From Methanocrinis alkalitolerans (GTDB taxonomy: Archaea; Halobacteriota; Methanosarcinia; Methanotrichales; Methanotrichaceae), in the NCBI RefSeq assembly GCF_029167205.1, contig NZ_JARFPL010000001.1, forward strand, positions 1-64,000: a DNA stretch of 64,000 bases, given 5' to 3'. Of the stretch, positions 17,870-26,382 are shown piece after piece (the stretch's first letter is position 1; each line of letters opens with the position of its first letter). The notes beneath the pieces were generated by a model that was not told the origin of the DNA, ran no database searches, and was given only the letters and a program-made list of their open reading frames with translations. Made by a program: the position numbers and the translations under genes.

Positions 17870-18466
17870 ATGAAGCCTGCCTTATCCCTTTTCCCTGCGG
17901 GATACGAAAATCCTTTAACCGCTGGAGCGGTCTTCTCAGCCATGATAGAGCTGAGGAGTGACCCTTACGTCCTGAAGTCCCGGACCGTCCAGGATACGGA
18001 GCTGGATTTCAGGATAAACCTGAACCTCTCCTGGTGCCGCGGCGTCCTCTTCAACGTGGTGGCTCAGAAGAACTCCGTCGCCATCGTCGAGTACGACGCC
18101 CTCCTCTGGACCGATGAAGCTCTCATGTTCGTCGAGTACAAGGACTCCGTCGCGGCCTACAAGAACCTCTCCACCCGGAGGATCCAGCAGATAGGAAGCC
18201 TCGCAAAGAACATCGCCGCCGGCCTAGGCTACCGATCCTACACCTTCGTCGTGGTGGTAAACGACCTGTCCTCTCCCACGACGAGGGGCGGCGCCGTCGT
18301 CATCCCCCTCTACATGCTCGGAAGCTACGAGCCGGTCTTCAGCTCCGCGGTCTCGGAGCTGGAGATGCTCGATAAGCTCATCGAGAAGTACGCCAAGAGC
18401 GGCAACGACGGCGTCGCCGGAGACCTCTCCAAGCTGAAGACCCTCATCGAGACGGGGTTATCTTGA
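17870..18466 (+). CDS. conserved hypothetical protein, possible nuclease fold
   Basis: I do not recognise a named family. The middle of this 198-residue protein has YDALLWTDEALMFVEYKDS followed by a helix with RRIQQIGSLAKNIAAG. The D then E-x-K arrangement across two strands is what PD-(D/E)XK nuclease folds show, but this is inference only. The gene overlaps the start of shikimate kinase by 4 bp (stop TGA within TTGAGC), so the two are co-transcribed and translationally coupled. Confidence 0.5.
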   Translation: MKPALSLFPAGYENPLTAGAVFSAMIELRSDPYVLKSRTVQDTELDFRINLNLSWCRGVLFNVVAQKNSVAIVEYDALLWTDEALMFVEYKDSVAAYKNLSTRRIQQIGSLAKNIAAGLGYRSYTFVVVVNDLSSPTTRGGAVVIPLYMLGSYEPVFSSAVSELEMLDKLIEKYAKSGNDGVAGDLSKLKTLIETGLS

Positions 18467-19323
18467 GCCGGAGGGGAAGGGCGACGGCCCTGGGGGCGGC
18501 GACGGTCCTCAACGCCGTCGCCAACTGGAAGGGCTCCGCCTTCGGGATCGACCTCCATACCTCCGCCGAGGTCGTCCTCGACGACTCGCTTTGCATCAGG
18601 GGGGACGTCCCCGGCATCGACGACTCCCTCATCGTCAGGTCCGTGGAGCTGGTCCTGGAGCGGTTCGGCGTCGAAGCCGGTGGGGTCGTCAGGACAAAGA
18701 GCGATATACCCCTCGCCCGGGGGCTGAAGAGCAGCAGCGCCGCCGCCAACGCCGCAGTCATGGCGACCCTCGACGCCCTGGGAGAGGTGATCGACCCCCT
18801 GGAGGCGACGAGGATCGGGGTCGAGGCGGCGAGGGCCGCAGGGGTCACCATCACCGGCGCCTTCGACGACGCCGCGGCCTCAATGCTGGGGGGCTTCGTC
18901 GTCACCGACAACCGGAAGATGTCCCTTCTCAAAAGGGAGGCCCTGGAGTCGGAGGTCCTCCTCCTCGTCCCCGAGGAGAAGATCTTCTCGAGAGATACGG
19001 ACGTCGCAAGGTCGAGGCTCCTCTCCCCCATCGCCGACCTGATCTTCGAGCTCGCCCTGGCCGGAGATTATTCTCGGGCCATGACCCTCAACGGCCTCGT
19101 CTACTGCACCGCCCTGAACCTCTCCGCCGACCCCATCTTCACGGCTCTCGCCGCCGGAGCCGGGGGGGCGAGCCTATCGGGAACCGGCCCCGCCTATGCA
19201 GCCCTGGCAGAAGACGATATGGCGGAGGGCGTCGAGTCGGCGTGGCTCGATCTGGGCGGAAGGGTCATAAGGACAGAGGTTAACAACATCGGCTCATCAT
19301 TGGCCGTGAGGTGGCGATCATGA
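18463..19323 (+). CDS. aroK: archaeal shikimate kinase (GHMP type)
   Basis: This 286-residue GHMP kinase phosphorylates shikimate at O3 in the chorismate pathway; archaea use this fold instead of the bacterial P-loop AroK. Diagnostic parts are the N-terminal GAATVLNAVANWKGSAFGID, the ATP-binding PLARGLKSSSAAANAA near residue 85, and the C-terminal Gly-rich GGASLSGTGPAYAAL. Translation starts at TTG 18463, overlapping the gene before it; its stop overlaps the chorismate mutase start (ATGA), giving a tight three-gene operon. Confidence 0.9.
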   Translation: MSRRGRATALGAATVLNAVANWKGSAFGIDLHTSAEVVLDDSLCIRGDVPGIDDSLIVRSVELVLERFGVEAGGVVRTKSDIPLARGLKSSSAAANAAVMATLDALGEVIDPLEATRIGVEAARAAGVTITGAFDDAAASMLGGFVVTDNRKMSLLKREALESEVLLLVPEEKIFSRDTDVARSRLLSPIADLIFELALAGDYSRAMTLNGLVYCTALNLSADPIFTALAAGAGGASLSGTGPAYAALAEDDMAEGVESAWLDLGGRVIRTEVNNIGSSLAVRWRS

Positions 19324-19604
19324 GCCTGGAAGATCTTCGCGCAGATGTAGAGAGAGTTGACCAGGAGATAATAAGGCTGATAGACGAGCGGGTGAGGCTT
19401 GCTGAAGATATCTTCGAGGCCAAGAGGGCTCTTGGTGCGGGGATCGAGGACAAAAATCAGGAGATTCTGGTGATGAAGAGGGCTCTTGACATGGCCACAG
19501 AGCTGGGGCTTGACCCGGGAGCGATAAAGGAGATATTCGCGACCCTCATCAGGATGAGCCTGGAAAAACAGCACGAGCTTCTGGGGGATAATAATCTCCC
19601 TTAG
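19320..19604 (+). CDS. chorismate mutase, AroQ class
   Basis: This all-helical protein of about 94 residues converts chorismate to prephenate. The AroQ signature is visible: LEDLRADVERVDQEIIRLID with catalytic Arg, the R-x(3)-A-x-D/E-I helix (RVRLAEDIFEAKRAL), D-K-N-Q-E, and a final helix FATLIRMSLEKQHEL. It is a stand-alone enzyme, not fused to prephenate dehydratase, which is encoded separately at 25303. The start at ATG 19320 overlaps the stop of shikimate kinase. Confidence 0.88.
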   Translation: MSLEDLRADVERVDQEIIRLIDERVRLAEDIFEAKRALGAGIEDKNQEILVMKRALDMATELGLDPGAIKEIFATLIRMSLEKQHELLGDNNLP

Positions 19605-19637
19605 AGCCATTTCGCGAACCTTTGGGGTTTGGGATAT

Positions 19638-20027
19638 ATGACCGAAGTAGCCGTAATATCAGGGTCCAGATCTGACAAGCCCGTGGTGGATAAGGTCCTC
19701 CGGGTCCTCGGGGAGAAGGGGGTCGCCTTTGAGGAGAAGGTCCTGTCCGCCCACAGAAACCCCGACGAGCTGGACCGGTACATAAAGGAGACGGATGCGA
19801 AGATCTTCATAGCCGTCGCCGGCCTATCCGCCGCCCTTCCGGGCGTCATCGCCTCGCGGACCGATAGGCCTGTGATCGGGGTTCCGGTGAGCGCGAAGCT
19901 CGGGGGGCTTGACGCCCTCCTGGCCATCGCCCAGATGCCGCCGGGGGTTCCCGTCGCCTGCGTGGGGATCGACAACGGCGAGAACGCCGCCCACCTGGCG
20001 TTGAGGATCCTGCGGTCCAATGGGTAG
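19638..20027 (+). CDS. purE: PurE, N5-CAIR mutase / AIR carboxylase
   Basis: The product of about 129 residues has the PurE signature: SGSRSDKPVVDKV binding phosphate near the N-terminus, the SAHRNPDEL loop with catalytic His, and AGLSAALPGVIAS. It acts in purine synthesis at the CAIR step. No purK-like gene is nearby, so whether it uses CO2 directly or N5-CAIR cannot be told from this window. ATG 19638 gives the family-typical MTEVAVISGSRSD start. Confidence 0.88.
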   Translation: MTEVAVISGSRSDKPVVDKVLRVLGEKGVAFEEKVLSAHRNPDELDRYIKETDAKIFIAVAGLSAALPGVIASRTDRPVIGVPVSAKLGGLDALLAIAQMPPGVPVACVGIDNGENAAHLALRILRSNG

Positions 20028-20048
20028 GCGTCAAAGGGAGCGTCCCGT

Positions 20049-20489
20049 ATGTACAGGAAGATCCTCATAGCCACCGACGGATCCGAGGTATCGAAGGCCG
20101 CCGAGAGGGGGGGGATGAAGCTCGCGAAGTCCCTCGGCTCCGAGGTTGTAGTCCTCAACGTGATAAACGAGATGGCCATCTCAAAGGCGATCGCCGCTCT
20201 CGTAGGCAGGGGCTTCACCGAAGAGGATCTTAGGAGGACCCTCAAGGACTCTGCCGAGGAGATCGTCATGGAGGCGACGAAGATGGGCGAGGACTCCGGC
20301 GTTCGGGTCGATCCCCTCATCAGGGAGGGGGACCCGGCCCTCAGGATCCTGGAGACCGCGGCGATAGAAGGCGCCGACCTGATCCTCGTGGGCTGCCACG
20401 GCGAAGGCGGCATCACCTCGAATCTGATCGGAAGCGTCGCCCAGAAGGTCCTGAACTGGTCTGAGACGACGGTGATGGTGGTGAGATGA
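20049..20489 (+). CDS. universal stress protein (UspA fold) 1
   Basis: The 146-residue protein begins MYRKILIATDGSEVSKAAE and ends with the nucleotide-binding GCHGEGGITSNLIGSVAQKV and TTVMVVR strand. The G-x2-G-x9-G-S pattern suggests an ATP-binding Usp. It lies 21 bp after purE and shares about half of its residues with the Usp gene that follows, suggesting tandem duplication. Function is stress-related but not more specific than that. Confidence 0.88.
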   Translation: MYRKILIATDGSEVSKAAERGGMKLAKSLGSEVVVLNVINEMAISKAIAALVGRGFTEEDLRRTLKDSAEEIVMEATKMGEDSGVRVDPLIREGDPALRILETAAIEGADLILVGCHGEGGITSNLIGSVAQKVLNWSETTVMVVR

Positions 20490-20556
20490 TGGGGTCGTAC
20501 CACGGCCCTTTCGCACTTTATAAGGCTTCCAGATGCCGGTATCGGAAAGATACCTA

Positions 20557-20564
20557 TTTATATC
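20557..20564 (+). promoter_or_regulatory. TATA box of the second Usp gene
   Basis: TTTATATC within ATACCTATTTATATCAAAG lies about 65 bp before the ATG at 20629, indicating that the second Usp gene has its own promoter rather than depending on purE and Usp 1. Confidence 0.5.
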
Positions 20565-20628
20565 AAAGGCGCGGTGGATAGACTTAAAAGGTCCAGAAGG
20601 TTGTAGGGAGATAAAGAGGTGTAATAAA

Positions 20629-21060
20629 ATGTACGATCGGATTCTAGTCGCTACAGACGGCTCCGCAAAGTCCAAGGTCGCAGTCCAGCAGGGCGTAGAC
20701 CTGGCTAAGGCGATCGGCGCGAAGGTGCTCGGAGTTTACATAGTGAACGAGGTAGTGGTGGCCAGCGCCGTCAGGCAGCTGGGAGCTGACAAGAAGGATA
20801 TCGAAGCCAAGCTCCAGGCCAGCGGAGAGAAGGCGGTGGCCGAGATCAAGAAGATGGCCGATGAGGCGGGCGTCTCCGCCGAGACTATGGTCAAGTCCGG
20901 CGCGCCAGCCAACATGATCGTCGACATCGCCAGGACCGAAGAGGTCGATCTGATCGTAATGGGCAGCCATGGTGAGAGCGGCGTTACAAAGCTCCTCATC
21001 GGAAGCGTCGTCCAGAAGGTCCTTTACTGGGCAACCTGCCCCGTCCTCGTAGTGAGATGA
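20629..21060 (+). CDS. universal stress protein (UspA fold) 2
   Basis: This 143-residue Usp starts at ATG 20629 after an AGAGGTG site, giving MYDRILVATDGSAKSKVAVQ. The nucleotide-binding segment is GSHGESGVTKLLIGSVVQKV and the last strand CPVLVVR. It is homologous to the Usp encoded at 20049-20489. The 38-codon membrane peptide gene follows after six bases, so they form an operon ended by a strong hairpin terminator at 21196. Confidence 0.88.
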   Translation: MYDRILVATDGSAKSKVAVQQGVDLAKAIGAKVLGVYIVNEVVVASAVRQLGADKKDIEAKLQASGEKAVAEIKKMADEAGVSAETMVKSGAPANMIVDIARTEEVDLIVMGSHGESGVTKLLIGSVVQKVLYWATCPVLVVR

Positions 21061-21066
21061 TTTAAG

Positions 21067-21183
21067 ATGGCAGCAGTAGAAGCGATGGCCGCAGCCAGCA
21101 TAGTCTGGCCAGCTTTTGCGGTTGTTTTCGTCGTCGGCACCATCCTCGCCTATACGGTAATCAGCCTGATAGGCGGCAGCTAG
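21067..21183 (+). CDS. 38-aa single-span membrane peptide
   Basis: This very short gene encodes MAAVEAMAAASIVWPAFAVV followed by a hydrophobic helix and GGS at the end; residues 12-35 form one membrane span. It is six bases after the second Usp stop and is directly followed by an intrinsic-type terminator, which supports a genuine operon member. No family recognised. A small membrane partner or regulator of the Usp is possible but unproven. Confidence 0.6.
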   Translation: MAAVEAMAAASIVWPAFAVVFVVGTILAYTVISLIGGS

Positions 21184-21195
21184 ATCGGCGGATAG

Positions 21196-21221
21196 ACGTC
21201 CTCTCGGCAGAGGACGTTTTC
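21196..21221 (+). terminator. hairpin terminator after Usp operon
   Basis: A perfect 9-bp stem (ACGTCCTCT, loop CGGC, AGAGGACGT) is followed by TTTT and, a few bases later, a second run of six T. It closes the Usp/peptide operon. Confidence 0.75.
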
Positions 21222-21324
21222 GACACTTTTTTGGATCATTTTGGTCATCCTATAGGTGGCCGTATATCGATATACATCGAGGTCATCGAGATCGAAATTG
21301 AAGAGAAAAAAAGGAATGTCGCCC

Positions 21325-22383
21325 CTATTCCTCTGTTTTGAAGTATCGAGGGGCGGTCTCCAGGGCCCGGGCTATAAGCTCTGCGCAGGCATCGACGTCC
21401 TTGATGCTCAGGACCTCTACGGGAGAGTGGATGTACCGGGTGGCGACGCTGATCACCCCGGTGTGAATCCCCTCTCGGGTCAGCTGTATGGCGGTGGCGT
21501 CGGTGGTCCCGCCTCCTGAGACGTCCATCTGGACGGGGATCTCGAACTCCCCCGCCGTCTCGGCGAGCCAGGAGACGACCTTCTCCGTCGTGATGATCCC
21601 CCGCCCCGAGGCGTCGGCGATGGTGATGACCGGCCCCTTCCCCATCTCAAGAGCCGAGTCCTTCTTCTCGATCCCCGGATGGTCTCCGGGGATGGTGACG
21701 TCCGTCGCGAGGGCGACGTCGGGACGCAGGTCGAAGGCGGACGTCCTCGCCCCCTTCAGCCCCACCTCCTCCTGGACCGTCCCCACGGCGTATATCGTGG
21801 ACTTCGACCTCGTTCGCTTCAACGCCTCGATCATCATTACGACCCCGGCCCGGTTGTCGAGGGCCTTGCCCGTCACCCTGTCCCCGGCGAGCTTTGCCAG
21901 GGCTCGGTCGATGGTGATGGGGGTTCCTGCTTTGATCCCCAGGGCCTTGGCCTCTTCCTCATCAGCGCAGCCGGCGTCGACGAACATATCCTTGATCTCG
22001 ACGGGCTTCTTCTTATCGTCGTCCTTCATGACGTGGGGGGGCTTCGATCCGATGACGCCGTATACCGGCCCCGAATCGGCGTGGACGATAACCCTCTGGT
22101 TGAGAAGCGTCTGGTCGAACCAACCGCCGATGGTGACAAAGCGCAGAAATCCCTTCTCGTCGACGTACTTGGTCATGAGCCCTATCTCGTCGACGTGGGC
22201 TGCGATCATCACCGACGGCCGCTCCCCCTTCCTGGTGGCGACGAGGTTTCCGAGGTTATCGATCCTGATCTCGTCGACGTAAGGGGCTATCTCCTGGCGG
22301 ATGAGATCCTGGACAGACCCCTCCCGCCCCGAGATCCCGTGGGCGTTGCTCAGAAGTTCAAGAAGCCTTTCTATATCGCTCAT
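21325..22383 (-). CDS. M42-family dinuclear metallo-aminopeptidase
   Basis: The 352-residue protein is a TET/glutamyl-aminopeptidase type exopeptidase. The metal and catalytic motifs are in order: AAHVDEIGL (His ligand, about residue 64), DNRAG (bridging Asp, about 175), QEEVGLKGA (catalytic and ligand Glu), ATDVT (Asp ligand) and THIHSP-like YIHSPVE (His ligand). Such enzymes form cytosolic 12-mers and finish peptide breakdown after the proteasome. It follows the chorismate lyase/beta-RFAP synthase gene on the same strand after 45 bp, but a TATA-like ATAATTATAC in the gap suggests its own promoter. Confidence 0.88.
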   Translation of the reverse strand: MSDIERLLELLSNAHGISGREGSVQDLIRQEIAPYVDEIRIDNLGNLVATRKGERPSVMIAAHVDEIGLMTKYVDEKGFLRFVTIGGWFDQTLLNQRVIVHADSGPVYGVIGSKPPHVMKDDDKKKPVEIKDMFVDAGCADEEEAKALGIKAGTPITIDRALAKLAGDRVTGKALDNRAGVVMMIEALKRTRSKSTIYAVGTVQEEVGLKGARTSAFDLRPDVALATDVTIPGDHPGIEKKDSALEMGKGPVITIADASGRGIITTEKVVSWLAETAGEFEIPVQMDVSGGGTTDATAIQLTREGIHTGVISVATRYIHSPVEVLSIKDVDACAELIARALETAPRYFKTEE

Positions 22384-22428
22384 CTTATATCATCTCGCAT
22401 ACAAATGTATAATTATACAACAGAAAAT

Positions 22429-24033
22429 TCAGGCGACCCTGACCCTCGCCCCCGAGTTCCGGGCCCTGGTGACCAAGACATCGCCCCCGGTATCCCTCAT
22501 CACATCCATCGCCGCCGACTCTATCTCCCTTGTGTTGGAGTCGGCGACGGCGTAGACAGTCGGCCCGAAGGAGCTGAGACCCGCTCCGGCGGCCCCCGCC
22601 GTCCTCATCTCCTCCATGATGGTCCTGACGAGGGGATGGGCGAGCTCCACCTCCACCCTCTTGAACCCCAGCTCCTGGACCCTGTTCACAGCATCGCCGA
22701 AGCTCTCGATCTGCCCCTCCAGGACCGACGGCATCATCCTCACTATGATCTCGCGGCAGAGCTCTGCGACCTCACCCTTCGGGACGGGACAATAGGTCCC
22801 GAAGACGTCCAGTTCTCTTTGGCCGAAGGCACCTTTCGGTACCTTCGGCGTCGCGAGAAGAAATATCCAGTCATCAGGGACCTCTCCTCGCATGATCACC
22901 GGCGCAGGTCCGACCCCCGCGGAGGCGGAGGAGGGGCGGTAGTCGATCTTATCTTTACCGGGGCCCAAGGAGTGGCCGCCGTCGACTATGAACCCGCCCC
23001 TCTCGAAGGCCGCGACCCCAATACCGCTGGTGCCGCCCCTCCCGACGGCCACGGCGATATCCCGGGCGGATGCCGTCGTGCCATAGAGCTCGCAGAGGGC
23101 TCTGCCCACCGCCATGGCGAGCTGGGTTCCGGCTCCGAGGCCGACGTGTTGCTGGTAGCAGGACCTTATTCTAATATCGGCGCCCGGAAGGTCGAACCGT
23201 TTCATCACCGCCTCGGCCGCCGCCATAGCTCTATGGGCGTTCTCGCCTCTGACGCGGAGCTCCTCGCTCCTCTCAGCCTCCACCACGATGGTGGGCTCCT
23301 CCAGCGCCACCCCCACGCCGCCGTCGACCCTGCCCAGGTCCCCGGCCATATCCGTGAGGGTCAGGTGGATCCGGGATGGGGTCTCTACGACCACCCTGGA
23401 CCTATCCTGGAATTTGTTGTAGGGGAAGGTCTCGGTGATGGACATGAGGGGCCTTTCGTGCCTTATGATCTTGTAGTCCCTCGATAGCATTGGCTCGGTG
23501 GAGAAAACCTTGAAGATCCCCCTCATCTCCTCCCCGTCCTCCAGGGACCTCACCCTCAATAGGTCGCGCCTCGACTCGATCCTGTGCTTCTTTAAGATCG
23601 TTCCGATGGGGACGTCCGCCCGCATCAGGTCGGCGCGAAATCGGTCTTCGAGCCGCTTTATGGGGGTCCGGGAGGTGGCATGGATGAGGGTCTCCCCGGA
23701 GGCGGAGCTTTTTAGCTTCACCACCCTGTAGTTTACATCGTCCCCCGGATCTATCTCCAGCTCCCGGGCGGTCGCCTCATCGGCGGCCATCACCTTCTGG
23801 ACGATCGTCTCGATCTCGACGGGGCTTCCTGTGACCACCTCCAGAAGGCAGGTGACGGAGCCGTCGGTCCCCAGGAGCATCTTCTGGACGGGGCTGAGCC
23901 TCCCCACCGCCTCTTCCAGCTTTCCGATCTCCTCTCCGATCCTGAGGGGCGATGATCCTGACACATAAAAAAGAAGTGCAGCCCGGCATAAAGTTTTTCC
24001 CCTCCGGGGACGAGCCTTCTCATCGCTGGGCAT
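22429..24033 (-). CDS. chorismate lyase / beta-RFAP synthase fusion
   Basis: Two enzymes of methanopterin synthesis appear joined in one 534-residue chain. Residues 25-205 match DUF98 chorismate lyase (LSPVQKMLLGTDGSVT, then TSRTPIKRLEDRFRADLM and LSRDYKIIRHERPLMSITE), which makes 4-hydroxybenzoate from chorismate. Residues 212-534 match beta-ribofuranosylaminobenzene 5'-phosphate synthase, a GHMP-fold enzyme (VVVETPSRIHLTLTDM, GLGAGTQLAMAVGRAL, GRGGTSGIGVAAFERGG) that condenses 4-hydroxybenzoate with PRPP. GTG at 23964 is an alternative start that would leave about 85 bp for a divergent promoter with HMG-CoA reductase. Confidence 0.85.
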   Translation of the reverse strand: MPSDEKARPRRGKTLCRAALLFYVSGSSPLRIGEEIGKLEEAVGRLSPVQKMLLGTDGSVTCLLEVVTGSPVEIETIVQKVMAADEATARELEIDPGDDVNYRVVKLKSSASGETLIHATSRTPIKRLEDRFRADLMRADVPIGTILKKHRIESRRDLLRVRSLEDGEEMRGIFKVFSTEPMLSRDYKIIRHERPLMSITETFPYNKFQDRSRVVVETPSRIHLTLTDMAGDLGRVDGGVGVALEEPTIVVEAERSEELRVRGENAHRAMAAAEAVMKRFDLPGADIRIRSCYQQHVGLGAGTQLAMAVGRALCELYGTTASARDIAVAVGRGGTSGIGVAAFERGGFIVDGGHSLGPGKDKIDYRPSSASAGVGPAPVIMRGEVPDDWIFLLATPKVPKGAFGQRELDVFGTYCPVPKGEVAELCREIIVRMMPSVLEGQIESFGDAVNRVQELGFKRVEVELAHPLVRTIMEEMRTAGAAGAGLSSFGPTVYAVADSNTREIESAAMDVMRDTGGDVLVTRARNSGARVRVA

Positions 24034-24049
24034 TTTGGAGGTAGTTTAT

Positions 24050-25306
24050 TTGAAGACGTCGAGAATTTCGGGGTTATACAGTCTTTCCGCTTCGGATCGG
24101 CTCAAGATGGTGGCGGAGAGCGCAGACCTCTCCGGGGACGAGGTGGAGGCGATCGAGACCGGTGGCCTCACCCTCCACCAGGCCGACAAGATGGTGGAGA
24201 ACGTCGTCGGCCTATTCGCCATCCCCCTGGGGATAGCCACCAACTTCGTCATAGACGGCCGGGAGGTCCTGATCCCCATGGCGACGGAGGAGCCCTCGGT
24301 GATCGCTGCCGCAAGCAATGGGGCGAAGATGGCCCGCTCAGGCGGCGGATTTGTCACCAGCAGCACCCGGCCCGTCATGAGGGCCATAATCCAGGTGACG
24401 GGGGTCGACGACCCTTGCGGGGCGAGGCAGACGATCCTCGCCCGGTCTTCAGAGATCGCGGCTAGGGCAAACGAGAGGGACCCGATGCTCGTCAGCCACG
24501 GCGGAGGGGTAGTCGGCATCGAGGCGGAGGTCGTCACCACCAGGAAAGGTCCCATGGTCGTCGTCCACCTCCTCGTCGACTGCAGGGACGCCATGGGCGC
24601 CAACGCCGTCAACACCATGGCCGAGGCACTCGCCCCCTTCATCGAGGAGATCACCGGCGGCAGGGTATACCTGCGGATCATATCGAACCTCGCCGACCTG
24701 CGGCTCGCCCGGGCCCGGGCGGTCTTTTTGGCCGAGGAGATCGGAGGGGCGGAGGTCGTGGACGGCGTCATCCTCGCGTCCGCCCTCGCCGAGGTCGACC
24801 CCTATCGGGCCGCCACCCACAACAAGGGAATCATGAACGGCGTTACGGCGGTGACGATGGCCACCGGAAACGACACCAGGGCCATCGAGGCGGGGGCCCA
24901 CTCCTACGCCGCAAGAGGCGGTGCCTATCGGTCTTTATCGGTATTCGAGAAGAACAGAGACGGAGACCTCGTCGGATCCATCGAGCTTCCGGCTGCCGTC
25001 GGGACCGTCGGCGGCGCTACAAGGGTCCATCCCGTGGCTAGGGCGAGCCTGAAGGTTCTGGGAATCGTCTCAGCCGACGACCTGGGGAGGGTCCTCGCCT
25101 CGGTGGGCCTCGCCCAGAACTTCGCGGCCCTCCGGGCCCTCGCGACGGAGGGGATCCAGAGGGGCCACATGTCGCTTCACGCCAGGAACGTCGCCGTCGA
25201 GGCGGGGGCGATCGGCGACGAGATCGAGCTGATCGCATCGAAGATGGCGGCGGAAAAGAGGATCAACGTCGACAGGGCAAGAGAGCTCCTGAGAGATGGA
25301 AGATGA
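24050..25306 (+). CDS. hmgA: HMG-CoA reductase
   Basis: The enzyme reduces HMG-CoA to mevalonate for archaeal isoprenoid lipids. Key parts of the 418-residue protein: ENVVGLFAIPLGIATNFVID with catalytic Glu, the DAMGANAVNTM motif, NKGIMNG, and a C-terminal RGHMSLHARN with the catalytic His. The layout matches class I enzymes. TTG at 24050 is chosen because GGAGGT lies seven bases upstream; the earlier TTG at 24035 would overlap this site. The stop overlaps the prephenate dehydratase start (ATGA). Confidence 0.92.
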   Translation: MKTSRISGLYSLSASDRLKMVAESADLSGDEVEAIETGGLTLHQADKMVENVVGLFAIPLGIATNFVIDGREVLIPMATEEPSVIAAASNGAKMARSGGGFVTSSTRPVMRAIIQVTGVDDPCGARQTILARSSEIAARANERDPMLVSHGGGVVGIEAEVVTTRKGPMVVVHLLVDCRDAMGANAVNTMAEALAPFIEEITGGRVYLRIISNLADLRLARARAVFLAEEIGGAEVVDGVILASALAEVDPYRAATHNKGIMNGVTAVTMATGNDTRAIEAGAHSYAARGGAYRSLSVFEKNRDGDLVGSIELPAAVGTVGGATRVHPVARASLKVLGIVSADDLGRVLASVGLAQNFAALRALATEGIQRGHMSLHARNVAVEAGAIGDEIELIASKMAAEKRINVDRARELLRDGR

Positions 25307-26133
25307 AATATCAGATGAAGAGAGCCGTCGGGGTTTTGGGGCCGGAGGGGACCTTCTCGGAGAAGGCGGCTAAAAGGCTTATGCCTGACGGCGATATCCG
25401 ATACTTCCGGGACTTCGAGGAGGTTATCGCCGCCGTCGAGAGCGGCGATCTGGATATCGGGGTCGTCCCCCTGGAGAACAGCCTGGAGGGATCGGTGGGC
25501 CAGACCCTCGACTCCCTCCTGGGCCGAGATGTACAGATCATCGGCGAGATAAACCTCCGGGTTAGGCACTGCCTCCTGGGCCTGGGAAGTCCCGGGGAGG
25601 TGAAGGTGATCCTCTCCCACCCTCAGGCCCTCGCCCAGTGCAGGGGCTACCTCAAACGCCGGTTCCCCGAGGCGGAGCTGAGGACCACCGGCTCCACCAG
25701 CCACGCCGCGCGGCTCGCCCAGGAGTTCTCCGAGATGGCGGCGATCGCCGATGCCGAGGCCGCGGAAAGGTACGGCCTTGCGGTCATCGATAGAAACGTC
25801 CAGGACTCAGACGAGAACGTCACGAGGTTTGCCGTCGTCGGCCGGGTGGCACCGGAGCCGACGGGTTTTGATAAAACCTCCCTCGCCATATACCTGGAGA
25901 GGGCCGAGGCCGGCGCCCTCTGGGAGGTCCTGGGGGAGTTTGCGATCCGAAATATCAACCTCACCAAGATCGAGTCCCGCCCCAGCAAGATGGGCCTCGG
26001 CGACTACTACTTCTTCATCGACCTCGAGGGGCACGTCTCCGACCCCCTCGTCGAGGAGGCGCTGGCTCGGATAAAAAAGAGGGCCGCCATCACAAAGGTC
26101 CTCGGCTCCTATCCCCGGACCGGATCTTTTTAG
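25303..26133 (+). CDS. pheA: prephenate dehydratase with ACT domain
   Basis: The 276-residue enzyme converts prephenate to phenylpyruvate on the phenylalanine route. It has the dehydratase domain (VGVLGPEGTFSEKAA, PLENSLEGSVG, and the catalytic DENVTRFAVVGR near residue 170) and a C-terminal regulatory ACT domain with the Phe-binding ESRPSK motif (NLTKIESRPSKMGLGDYYFF). ATG 25303 overlaps the HMG-CoA reductase stop; ATG 25315 is equally plausible. Feedback by phenylalanine is expected from the ACT domain. Confidence 0.92.
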   Translation: MKYQMKRAVGVLGPEGTFSEKAAKRLMPDGDIRYFRDFEEVIAAVESGDLDIGVVPLENSLEGSVGQTLDSLLGRDVQIIGEINLRVRHCLLGLGSPGEVKVILSHPQALAQCRGYLKRRFPEAELRTTGSTSHAARLAQEFSEMAAIADAEAAERYGLAVIDRNVQDSDENVTRFAVVGRVAPEPTGFDKTSLAIYLERAEAGALWEVLGEFAIRNINLTKIESRPSKMGLGDYYFFIDLEGHVSDPLVEEALARIKKRAAITKVLGSYPRTGSF

Positions 26134-26382
26134 GGGGTTATAGACCCTATCTTCGGCTTGGAGGCGGGAGCGGACCGGAGAGGGTGTCCTTCGGATGGGG
26201 CGATATAATCAATCCATTTTTCCGGCGGATATCTTTCGCTGCCGATATGAAAGAAATTAGCTTCAGACGGCCGCATGAAGCCCAAATTTTGGGGTCGAAA
26301 TGGCCTATAGGTTTATCTAATAGAAATGTAGCATACTCGGTATCACGTTAAGTTTTACTACTTCAGGTGAATTCGGGAGGCG

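Noticed and set aside
21679..23487. 602-codon plus-strand frame opposite the M42 and beta-RFAP synthase genes
   Set aside because: Spans two real minus-strand genes and their gap and has shadow-like His/Asp/Gly/Arg composition.
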